From NCBI GenBank assembly GCA_934661755.1, contig CAKUJM010000063.1, positions 1 to 12,489 on the forward strand: a stretch of 12,489 nucleotides of DNA, written 5' to 3'. Position numbers and translations under genes: made by a program. Under the pieces are notes generated by a model, which saw only the letters and a program-made list of their open reading frames with translations, did not search any database and was not told the DNA's origin. The DNA comes from an uncultured Lentisphaeria bacterium (GTDB taxonomy: Bacteria > Verrucomicrobiota > Lentisphaeria > Oligosphaerales > Oligosphaeraceae). Shown piece after piece: positions 1 to 6,332 of this stretch (its first letter is position 1; every line of letters begins with the position of its first letter).

Positions 1-24
1 TTCACTCACGCGGTTAACCCCTCC

Positions 25-64
25 GCCGCCTGTCGGCGGCACCTCCCCTTGCAGGGGAGGCTGA
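25..64 (-). repeat. Module A: REP-like double hairpin, left copy
   Basis: Two adjacent inverted repeats are visible. GCCGCC (25-30) and GGCGGC (35-40) flank a TGTC loop. CCTCCCCT (42-49) and AGGGGAGG (53-60) flank TGC. Read on the minus strand, positions 40-64 match 12464-12488 exactly over 25 bases, so this is an inverted copy of the module at the right edge. The pattern is typical of dispersed, non-coding REP-like palindromes; no gene lies in it. Whether it is abundant in the genome cannot be seen from here. Confidence 0.75.
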
Positions 65-82
65 AGAGCCTAGGGGTACCGT

Positions 83-104
83 CGGTCATGACGTGCGTCC
101 ATGC
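83..104 (+). repeat. Module M: 22-base direct repeat, left copy
   Basis: The 18 bases CGGTCATGACGTGCGTCC (83-100) recur exactly at 12361-12378, and the match runs to 22 bases with one mismatch (A101 against G12379). The core GTCATGAC is a perfect palindrome. It lies between modules A and B, as at the right edge. Function unknown; it may be a part of the same composite repeat. Confidence 0.75.
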
Positions 105-123
105 GTAGTTTGAAGAACGCGCT

Positions 124-135
124 TTGTTATAACAA
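124..135. repeat. 12-base perfect palindrome TTGTTATAACAA
   Basis: TTGTTATAACAA reads the same on both strands. It lies four bases before the left module B. The right module B is also directly preceded by a 12-base perfect palindrome, of different sequence. It could be a protein site or an insertion target; nothing more can be said from sequence. Confidence 0.4.
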
Positions 136-139
136 CACA

Positions 140-174
140 ATTGCCCAAGGGCGGGACGCCCTTGCTACCCCGGG
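140..174 (-). terminator. Module B hairpin, probable terminator of the GH29-like gene
   Basis: A 35-base module that recurs at 12312-12346 in the same orientation with one mismatch (G154 against A12326). It contains an 8-base-pair stem, CAAGGGCG (146-153) with CGCCCTTG (157-164), around a three-base loop. It begins about 20 bases beyond the stop codon of the minus-strand gene ending at 185. There is no T-run after the stem, so an intrinsic terminator role is inferred from position and stem strength only. It is at least a dispersed repeat. Confidence 0.45.
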
Positions 175-184
175 CCGATGCTGG

Positions 185-1912
185 TTATTCGCAGGGCGCG
201 ACCTCGGCTGTGACGCTCATTGGGTCTTCGCCAAACAATACTCCGGTCAGCGCAGTGCCGGCACGATTGAGCCGTTGCTGGATGTCAAACGAGAATCCGC
301 CATTCCTGAATTCTTCCGGCAGGGCGATTCCGATGCTCAGATGCAGCATCTCCTGATCCCGTCTGGCTTCCGCGGCCACGAACGGCGCGTCAAAAAGATT
401 TCCGTGCCTGGCTTCCCGGGCATAGCCGTCATGGCGGATGCAGAATTGCCGCAGTGGCTGCGTCTCATGTCTCATAAAGAGTTCCAGGCAGGAGTTTTTC
501 CAGATTTCCTCCTCCAGGCAGGATTCCGCCTCCTCCAGCTCCGCCTCGATTCGGAAGACGCCACTTGCCAGCGCAAAGCGGTAGCGGACCAGCTCTTCCC
601 CCGCCACCGACAGCGTGATTGGCTCGGACAATTCCCGCGACAGGCGCAGCTTCCGCCGGACAAACACCGGGAATTCCCTTGAGAAACCGTTGGCGGAAAG
701 CCGAAGCCGTTCCGATTTTCCCTCCGGCACGGGCAGCAGCACCCGGCCCTGGCAGGGTGCAAGCGGCATCCGGCTGCCATTCCAGTCCAGGGTGATGGCG
801 GCTTCCCGCTCCATTTCAAACTCCAGGACGCCGGGGATCGTGATATTTGCTTCCGCTCCGATCCGGATCGGCGGTTCGACCCGTATCGCGGTCCGGGGGA
901 ACGACTGCTTTCCGGCCTGGTAAACCCGGGCAAACTCCTTCAGCACGGCAAAATCATCCTCCCGGATCCCATCATCGCGGAACGGAACATCCCAGCTGAC
1001 GACTCCGCCGTTGTCGACAATGTTGCGCGTCATGCCGGCCAGGCCGCATCCGTCAGTTCGAAGTGGTCCTACGCTCCAGTTTTTTCCGGCATAGCTGAGC
1101 ACATGGTATTGCAGCTCCTGGATCATCGGCCCCGTGGCCAGCCCGCATTCCGGTTCGTTGATTTCGCCCGCCGTCATGTTTTCCGGAGAGCCCGGGTAAT
1201 TGCGCACTGGCGGATAGCAGACCCCGGGGTTGAAGGCGACGACGGCATCTGGATTTCCGCTTCTCAGGCTATTGGCAAACGAGGTGCCGTTCGGGGCATC
1301 GGGGAAGTCGTACATTTCCGGGGCATAATAGCAGCCGTCAACCCACCAGCCATGAACGCGGCGTCCCCAGCGTTCGCTCCATTCCACATGGATATCCGAC
1401 CACATTCCGAGGAAGTTCCGCAGGCGCCGGTCCGGGGTTGCAATCTGCCGGCGTTCGCGGAAGCGGCCGCAGGTCTCCCAGGCGGGCCAGGGCGGAATTG
1501 ACTGCAGCCTGCGGGAGACCTCCATGTCCAGCACCGGCGCCAGCGAGGTGGTGTAAACCAGCAGCGGGATGCCGTATTCCGACAGCGCATCGGCAAATTC
1601 GGCGACCAGGTCGCGGCGGGAGCAATGCGAATTGGCGCCATCCCACCCCATGATCCGGTCAAATGTCTGATTGGGCGAACAGACAAAGCCGCCATTCTGC
1701 CCGATGGTAATCCAGGCGAATCCGGCGTGGAGTTCATGCAGCTGCGCGGCAAGGCGCCTGACATCAAAGCCATCAACCCGGCGATTCCAGCATTCCACGG
1801 TCGAGAGGCCGTCGTCATGACGGGGAGAATCATCCTTCTCGTGGAGAAAATGGAAGAAAAAGCCGTATTCGGCACGGCGGAGCCACGCCGTCTTTTCAAA
1901 ATTGGTTTTCAT
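185..1912 (-). CDS. Divergent GH29-like (alpha-L-fucosidase fold) protein with C-terminal sandwich domain
   Basis: This 575-residue protein has no signal peptide, so it is probably cytoplasmic. Residues 1-330 resemble a GH29 alpha-L-fucosidase barrel. WLRRAEYGFFFHF (10-22) matches the family's opening strand, WWVDG (189-193) sits where the GH29 nucleophile Asp lies (D192), and NGGVVSWDVP (301-310) resembles the motif that closes the barrel. The segment equivalent to the fucose-binding KHHDGF reads GQNGGF (71-76), so both histidines are absent and the true substrate is doubtful. EINEPE (250-255) could supply an acid/base. Residues 340-420 look like a small beta domain, and 425-570 resembles a CBM9/DOMON-type sandwich. 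It is the third gene of the leftward operon, 21 bases after its neighbour, with only a weak ribosome site (CAGGG about 14 bases upstream). The fold call is fairly secure; the activity is not. Confidence 0.7.
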   Translation of the reverse strand: MKTNFEKTAWLRRAEYGFFFHFLHEKDDSPRHDDGLSTVECWNRRVDGFDVRRLAAQLHELHAGFAWITIGQNGGFVCSPNQTFDRIMGWDGANSHCSRRDLVAEFADALSEYGIPLLVYTTSLAPVLDMEVSRRLQSIPPWPAWETCGRFRERRQIATPDRRLRNFLGMWSDIHVEWSERWGRRVHGWWVDGCYYAPEMYDFPDAPNGTSFANSLRSGNPDAVVAFNPGVCYPPVRNYPGSPENMTAGEINEPECGLATGPMIQELQYHVLSYAGKNWSVGPLRTDGCGLAGMTRNIVDNGGVVSWDVPFRDDGIREDDFAVLKEFARVYQAGKQSFPRTAIRVEPPIRIGAEANITIPGVLEFEMEREAAITLDWNGSRMPLAPCQGRVLLPVPEGKSERLRLSANGFSREFPVFVRRKLRLSRELSEPITLSVAGEELVRYRFALASGVFRIEAELEEAESCLEEEIWKNSCLELFMRHETQPLRQFCIRHDGYAREARHGNLFDAPFVAAEARRDQEMLHLSIGIALPEEFRNGGFSFDIQQRLNRAGTALTGVLFGEDPMSVTAEVAPCE

Positions 1913-1933
1913 GCTCGGCTGCTGCCCTGGTGG

Positions 1934-4291
1934 TCAATTCCGCTGAAGCGGGCGGATGAAACGGAAATTCCTGAGATGCCAGACAATCCGGTTTTTGGTC
2001 GGATTCATCCCGATCGCGATGGTCTTGAGCTCCCTGGGGTCGGGGATTTCGATGAAATTCTCGACCGCGGCCCCCGTGCCGGGCTGATACTGGGCCCATC
2101 CGCCTTTGTCCAGCATCACCAGGTTGTTACGCGAGACCTCCGCCGCAGTCTGTTCGGTGATGATCTCAAAACGGAATGCCGCCAGCTCCCCCGGGCTCAT
2201 CCCGGCCTTCTGCAGGTCAAGATACGGGTAGGCCCAGCGGTCTTTGCAGTTTTCGTCAAACGTGCATTCAAAACGGAGGGCATTCTGCTCCGGATCATGC
2301 GTGATCGTCATCCCTCCGGAGGAATTGGCCGTCCAGTTCTCCGGGCGCAATGCCGCAGGCAACGGCTGCCATTCCGGCTCCGATGCGTCAGAGCGCAAAA
2401 CGGAAAAATCCAGCGGCGAAATGGCCCGTCCGTCCGCCGATCCGGATACATGGAACTGGGTGCTGAATTGGGCCTGGGAGCCATCGACAAGCTCCACTTC
2501 AATCTCGCGCTTTGTCCCGGCGCCGACCTCCAGCTCCGCCGGCAGGCCGATGATGCCCGGCACGCCGTCGAGACGGACAATCCTGGCGCCGTCACTGAAA
2601 TTAAAGACACGTATCGTCAGCTTTCGCGTCGCCGCCTCCTTCTGCAGCCACAGCGCCAGCTTCGATTTCGCCACCTGGAAGCTGTCCGTGGGAATCAGCT
2701 GAAGCACGATGTCCTTGTCGGCGGCAAAGTCCGTCCCGCCCTTGCGCGTCTGCCTCCTCGGGCTGTCCTTCAGGGAGCCGGGAATTGCCGTGCTGTGCAG
2801 ATAGACCGGAAAACGGTCCAGCTCCAGGGTTGCGGTGCCGTCGCCAATGTCCAACGGCGACGGCTTGCCGAAGAAATCGGCCAGAAGGGCCTCCTGCCGC
2901 ACCGGCAATTCCAGCGACCGGGACTGCGGGGGCGACCCTTCCACTTCGGAGCTGCTCCAGCAGACCGTGACGAAGGAGCCGTCCCCTTTTTCCCAGCAGA
3001 AGGCGCGGATCGCCTCGTCGCCGGTTTCCAGTTCCCCCAAATACTGCGCGTCGCCAAGCTGATTCGTCAGATTGGAAAAAGCCGCCAGCGCCGGCTTGGC
3101 CGAATGGTCATACCGGACCATGCCCCAGTCCATCTCCCCTTCGTTGTAAGGCGGCAGGACAAATGTGTAGGTGCGGTCGACACCGTATGCGGCGAGGAGC
3201 AGCTGCATTTTCACGACGGCCTCCGCGTGAAGGAGCTCCTGCTCCGGCGTCTGGACGGCCTTTTCCTCTCCGTTGACCATGATCTTCTTCTTGCCGATGA
3301 CAAGCGGTGACTGCCAGATTGAATTCTCCGTGACCCGGATCGGCATCTCCGCGCAGCCGGATTCGGCGAGCGTGTCCTTCAGCAGCGCGATCAGCTTCGG
3401 GTATTCCGCCAGCGGTTCATAGACGTGATAGTTGTAGATGTCGATATAGTCAGTATATCCGTTGCGCACCATCGACTTCCAGAATTCGAACCTGTCGGGT
3501 TTGGTGCAGAAGCTGCCGCTTAGCACCTCGCACTCCGGATTGCCGGCCTTCAGGCCAAGATAGGCGGCCTTGGCGAGCGTGACGAAATTCCAGCAGCCGC
3601 CTTCCAGGCCGTTTCCCTCCATTTCGTTCCAGAATTCCCACGAATCAATCCTGCCTTTGAACTCGGCGGCGAGCTTCCGGGAGAACTCGTAGCAGGCTGA
3701 CGGGTCGTCGGGAAACTGGTTGCGTTTCGGGCACCATGGCGGGGAATCATGCCAGACGGCGCAGACGCCAATGCCGTTCCGGGCATAGCAATCGGCCATT
3801 TCCCGGAAGCGCCCCGGCTGGAAGGTCCCCGGGGAAGGCGACATCTGGCTCCAGCTGACCCGTTCGCGGACGTGTGCAATCCCGGCGTTCCGCACAAGCT
3901 CCGCGTAATGGGCGTAGCCCTTCCCGCCGGGGAAGGAAAGGACCGACTGCATTCCGGAAATCGCGGCATCCACTGCGAACGGCGTGTCCGGCCGCCGCGG
4001 CGGGCGCCTGGCCGGATCGGAGGTGACCGCAAAGGTCTGCGATTCGTTGTCCGCCGTCCGCAAAGTGTAGTATCCGGCGGCCATCGGTTCCAGGGCGACC
4101 CGCCCGTCGGCATCGGCGCTCCCCTGCAGGACGTCGTTTCCGCGCCAGTCGCTTACGACATAGGCCGCATTCGCGGCAATGGCCAGCACCGGCCTGTCAT
4201 CCTCGAAGTAGAGACGGCCGGGGCGTTCCGACGCCTCCGCGGCCAATATGCCGCCCATCATCGCCACGGGGAAGAGGATTCTGGAGATCAT
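1934..4291 (-). CDS. Exported clan-A-like glycoside hydrolase with C-terminal beta domains
   Basis: A 785-residue protein starting with a signal peptide: a short basic start, a hydrophobic stretch, and a likely cut after AEA at residue 20. Residues 25-95 form a small beta domain. A TIM barrel follows at about 105-410. WEFWNEMEG (218-226) carries the Asn-Glu pair of clan A glycosidases, with E223 as acid/base, and RVTENSIW (319-326) ends the strand expected to hold the nucleophile, E322. The nearest style is GH39/GH5-like, but no family can be assigned by eye. Residues 415-500 look like the beta domain that usually packs on such barrels, and 630-785 like a carbohydrate-binding sandwich. The start is supported by GAGGAG five bases before ATG, overlapping the stop of the upstream pseudopilin gene. 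It probably acts outside the cytoplasm on a plant or host glycan. Confidence 0.75.
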   Translation of the reverse strand: MISRILFPVAMMGGILAAEASERPGRLYFEDDRPVLAIAANAAYVVSDWRGNDVLQGSADADGRVALEPMAAGYYTLRTADNESQTFAVTSDPARRPPRRPDTPFAVDAAISGMQSVLSFPGGKGYAHYAELVRNAGIAHVRERVSWSQMSPSPGTFQPGRFREMADCYARNGIGVCAVWHDSPPWCPKRNQFPDDPSACYEFSRKLAAEFKGRIDSWEFWNEMEGNGLEGGCWNFVTLAKAAYLGLKAGNPECEVLSGSFCTKPDRFEFWKSMVRNGYTDYIDIYNYHVYEPLAEYPKLIALLKDTLAESGCAEMPIRVTENSIWQSPLVIGKKKIMVNGEEKAVQTPEQELLHAEAVVKMQLLLAAYGVDRTYTFVLPPYNEGEMDWGMVRYDHSAKPALAAFSNLTNQLGDAQYLGELETGDEAIRAFCWEKGDGSFVTVCWSSSEVEGSPPQSRSLELPVRQEALLADFFGKPSPLDIGDGTATLELDRFPVYLHSTAIPGSLKDSPRRQTRKGGTDFAADKDIVLQLIPTDSFQVAKSKLALWLQKEAATRKLTIRVFNFSDGARIVRLDGVPGIIGLPAELEVGAGTKREIEVELVDGSQAQFSTQFHVSGSADGRAISPLDFSVLRSDASEPEWQPLPAALRPENWTANSSGGMTITHDPEQNALRFECTFDENCKDRWAYPYLDLQKAGMSPGELAAFRFEIITEQTAAEVSRNNLVMLDKGGWAQYQPGTGAAVENFIEIPDPRELKTIAIGMNPTKNRIVWHLRNFRFIRPLQRN

Positions 4292-4300
4292 GTCAACTCC

Positions 4301-5044
4301 TCACTGCATCGTGATCTGCACGCCGGAAGCATAGTATTTGCGGAATCCCAGTTCGCGCAATTCGCTTGCGGCGACGCCGGTGGCGTGTCCGTCCGCCAGG
4401 CCGATATTGCCGCGCAGGGCATGACGAAGCAGGAAGTTGAACGCGCCTTCGTTGTCGCCCCATCCCAGGTAGCATTCCCGGCCGTTCACCGTGCCATCGC
4501 CGATCAGCGGCACCTTGGAGGCACTCTTCATTTTCTCCAGACGGTAGTAGAGCGGCCCGGCCAGATTGCTGCCGGTGGAATAGCTGCCCAGACGCTCGGC
4601 ATTGTCACGATACCAGTTGCAGGAATCCATGTTGAGATTGAAAATCCCGATGCTCGCATAGCCCAGGAAGACGATCGGGTCGTCCTCGTAGCGCAGCGTC
4701 AGATACATGGTGCAGTTGACGATGTTCCCGAACAGGTATTTCCGCTCATAAAGCGGATAGTATCCGCTCGTGCGCCCGTGCGACGCGGTCGCCACCTCCC
4801 CTGGCACCCACCCATTTTCATCGCCTGCATACAGGAGCTGCGCCACCAGAATCTGCTTCTGCCCCGAGAGGCACGAGGTCGTGCGCGCCTTTTCACGGGC
4901 TTTGCTCAATGCGGGAAGCAGCATTGCGGCAAGTATGGCGATTATCGCGATCACGACCAACAGTTCAATTAGCGTGAACCTGGAATGAGACACTTTGCCG
5001 CCGGGGAAGTCCTTATGGTGAAAATACATGTTTGAAGCCTTCAT
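4301..5044 (-). CDS. Pseudopilin-like protein with prepilin N-terminus and H-X9-DG C-terminus
   Basis: A 247-residue protein. RFTLIELLVVIAIIAILAAM (22-41) is a type IV pilin/type II secretion pseudopilin helix with Glu at mature position 5 (E27). The usual Gly before the cut is replaced by Arg (R22). H208 followed nine residues later by D218-G219 is the H-X9-DG motif found in PVC pseudopilin-like families. The 22-residue leader is long and fairly charged. It is the first gene of the leftward operon, with GAGGA seven bases before ATG and a strong promoter upstream. The hydrolase downstream starts nine bases after its stop. In Lentisphaerota such proteins often accompany glycan-degrading genes; a role in surface display or substrate handling is inference only. 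Confidence 0.85.
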   Translation of the reverse strand: MKASNMYFHHKDFPGGKVSHSRFTLIELLVVIAIIAILAAMLLPALSKAREKARTTSCLSGQKQILVAQLLYAGDENGWVPGEVATASHGRTSGYYPLYERKYLFGNIVNCTMYLTLRYEDDPIVFLGYASIGIFNLNMDSCNWYRDNAERLGSYSTGSNLAGPLYYRLEKMKSASKVPLIGDGTVNGRECYLGWGDNEGAFNFLLRHALRGNIGLADGHATGVAASELRELGFRKYYASGVQITMQ

Positions 5045-5088
5045 GATACCATCCTCGTTGTTTCTTTTTGGGGTGCGTGTCGGATCTT

Positions 5089-5117
5089 ATTATAACCAAA
5101 ATCCACTGGGATTTCAA
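5089..5117 (-). promoter_or_regulatory. Sigma-70-type promoter of the glycoside hydrolase operon
   Basis: On the minus strand TTGAAA (5117-5112) is followed after exactly 17 bases by TATAAT (5094-5089), five of six and six of six matches to consensus. Transcription would start near 5082, giving a leader of about 38 bases before the pseudopilin ATG at 5044. A promoter this close to consensus, with an inverted repeat in its spacer, suggests control by repression or by an activator that overrides it. Confidence 0.75.
5099..5114. promoter_or_regulatory. Inverted repeat AAATCC-N4-GGATTT, candidate operator
   Basis: AAATCC (5099-5104) and GGATTT (5109-5114) are exact inverted repeats four bases apart. 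They lie almost wholly in the spacer between the -35 and -10 boxes of the operon promoter, so a bound protein would block RNA polymerase. The ATCCA and CTGG parts recur with a wider gap at 5134-5138 and 5148-5151. The divergent AraC-family protein is the nearest candidate ligand, although that family more often binds direct repeats. Confidence 0.4.
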
Positions 5118-5174
5118 TCTTCGGAACAGGACAATCCATTATATTAACTGGACATAAGGACTTTTCGGATTTTT

Positions 5175-5203
5175 CCATGGCTTCAGGCCCGGACGGGCCA
5201 TGG
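5175..5203 (+). other. GC-rich hairpin in the leader of the AraC-family gene
   Basis: GGCCC (5186-5190) pairs with GGGCC (5195-5199) around a GGAC loop, and CCAT (5175-5178) can pair with ATGG (5200-5203) across a bulge. It lies about 80 bases before the chosen start. No clear promoter for the rightward gene is seen; TATATT (5140-5145) is a possible -10 without a good -35. A role in translation control is possible but unsupported. Confidence 0.3.
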
Positions 5204-5285
5204 CCGTGCCGCCCGTGCCAGGGGGAGATGCGGGCATCGCCGCGTCAGGGTGTTCCCGGATGCACTGGCGATGGCAAAGGCGTCC

Positions 5286-6113
5286 ATGCCACAGGAGAGC
5301 AAATTGTCGTTTTGCCTGATCTACAACGGATATTACAACTCGAGCAAGGATGTCGAGGAGCACTTCCACGACAATACGGAGCTGATCTTCATCCGGAACG
5401 GCGGTTGCAGCGTCTGCGGACGGGGGATTGAGCCGCTGGTCTGCCATGCCGGTTCGGTCTGCGTGGTGCCGGCGGGATTGTGGCACAGCCAGCGCGAGGG
5501 GACCTCTGATCTCTATACCGACTATCTGGTCTTCTCCGGAATGAGCTCCCTGAACAGCTTCCGGCAGATTGACGTGTCGCGGGATTCGGTCATCGCCCAC
5601 TGGTTCGCCGACATCCAGCAGCTTTCACGGGAAAACATGACCGATGCGATGCAGACGCTGACCAACCTCCTGGTTCTGCGTCTGCAGAGCCATATTGAAA
5701 ACGGCATTGAAATCACCCGCTATCCGCAGTCCCTGCTCCGGGCGGTCGAGTTCATCGAGCGGAACTACAATGCCCCGCTCACGGTGTCGGAGATCATCCG
5801 GAATGCCTATGTTTCCCGGACCGGGCTTAGGCAGCTCTTCCGCTTCTTCTTCAAGATGTCGGTCTCCCAGTACCTGACGGAGGTGCGGATGTACCACGCG
5901 CGCCAGCTGCTGTGCATGAACCCCTACTGCAACATCCGCGAGATCGCGCACCTGGCCGGCTATCCGGATGCGGATTACTTCTGCCGGAAATTCAGGAAGC
6001 ACCACGACATGACCCCGCTGGAGTATCGGAAATACCCCACGCATTACGACAGCCGCCACAACAATATGAAGCATCTCTTCCGTCCGCTCTTCCTGCAACG
6101 GGACGGTGAGTAG
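5286..6113 (+). CDS. AraC-family transcriptional regulator with cupin sensor domain
   Basis: With the ATG at 5286 the protein has 275 residues. Residues 1-100 form an AraC-type cupin sensor: EEHFHDNTELIFI (24-36) carries the usual His-x-His and Glu pattern, and VVPAGLWHSQR (60-70) is the typical end of the jelly roll. Residues 152-252 hold the two helix-turn-helix units, LTVSEIIRNAYVSRTGLRQL and NIREIAHLAGYPDADYFCRK, followed by a 25-residue tail. The start is chosen because AGG lies five bases before ATG 5286; ATG 5271 and GTG 5250 are in frame but have poorer ribosome sites and add residues unlike the family. It is divergent from the hydrolase operon and 241 bases from its first codon, so it most likely senses a sugar and controls that operon. 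Confidence 0.88.
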   Translation: MPQESKLSFCLIYNGYYNSSKDVEEHFHDNTELIFIRNGGCSVCGRGIEPLVCHAGSVCVVPAGLWHSQREGTSDLYTDYLVFSGMSSLNSFRQIDVSRDSVIAHWFADIQQLSRENMTDAMQTLTNLLVLRLQSHIENGIEITRYPQSLLRAVEFIERNYNAPLTVSEIIRNAYVSRTGLRQLFRFFFKMSVSQYLTEVRMYHARQLLCMNPYCNIREIAHLAGYPDADYFCRKFRKHHDMTPLEYRKYPTHYDSRHNNMKHLFRPLFLQRDGE

Positions 6114-6144
6114 AAGGGGCGAAAAATGCATGGCCCCCCCGGAT

Positions 6145-6181
6145 CCGTGAGGCCGGTGGCATTGCCTCGGAATGGTTTTTT
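6145..6181 (+). terminator. Possible terminator after the AraC-family gene
   Basis: GAGGC and GCCTC form a short stem that can extend through flanking CCG and GG with a bulge, followed a few bases later by six T residues (6176-6181). The stem is weak and the T-run is not directly adjacent, so this is a tentative call. It lies about 30 bases past the stop at 6113 and would separate the regulator from the restriction operon. Confidence 0.3.
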
Positions 6182-6257
6182 GATGGTGCGTGCCGGGAGT
6201 GCGCGTGGCTGAAAATGCGACGCCACGGTCAGCAGACGCTATAGTAATGCGGAATGA

Positions 6258-6301
6258 ACTGCGCCCCGCCAGGATGCCGGACAACCGCCAGGGCGGGCAG
6301 T
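6258..6301 (+). other. Imperfect hairpin in the hsdM leader
   Basis: ACTGC and CCGCC on the left arm (6258-6270) pair with GGCGG and GCAGT on the right arm (6292-6301), with a three-base bulge and a loop of about 20 bases. It ends some 31 bases before the hsdM start codon. The rest of the 6114-6332 gap shows no gene. TATAGT (6240-6245) could be a -10 box but lacks a -35. A regulatory role for the hairpin is only a possibility. Confidence 0.3.
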
Positions 6302-6332
6302 CCCCGCAACATCAAAATGGAAGACAGGAAAA

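Noticed and set aside
1..184. Search for tRNA or other RNA genes at the left edge
   Set aside because: No cloverleaf or conserved tRNA loops were seen; only the repeat modules are present.
1625..3310. Long plus-strand reading frame of 561 codons opposite the two hydrolase genes
   Set aside because: It lies antisense to two genes with clear domains, has an Arg/Pro-rich composition and no recognisable domain. It is a high-GC shadow frame.
5177..5431. 84-codon frame starting with ATG in the leader of the AraC-family gene
   Set aside because: It has no ribosome site, runs out of frame into the regulator and looks like no known protein.
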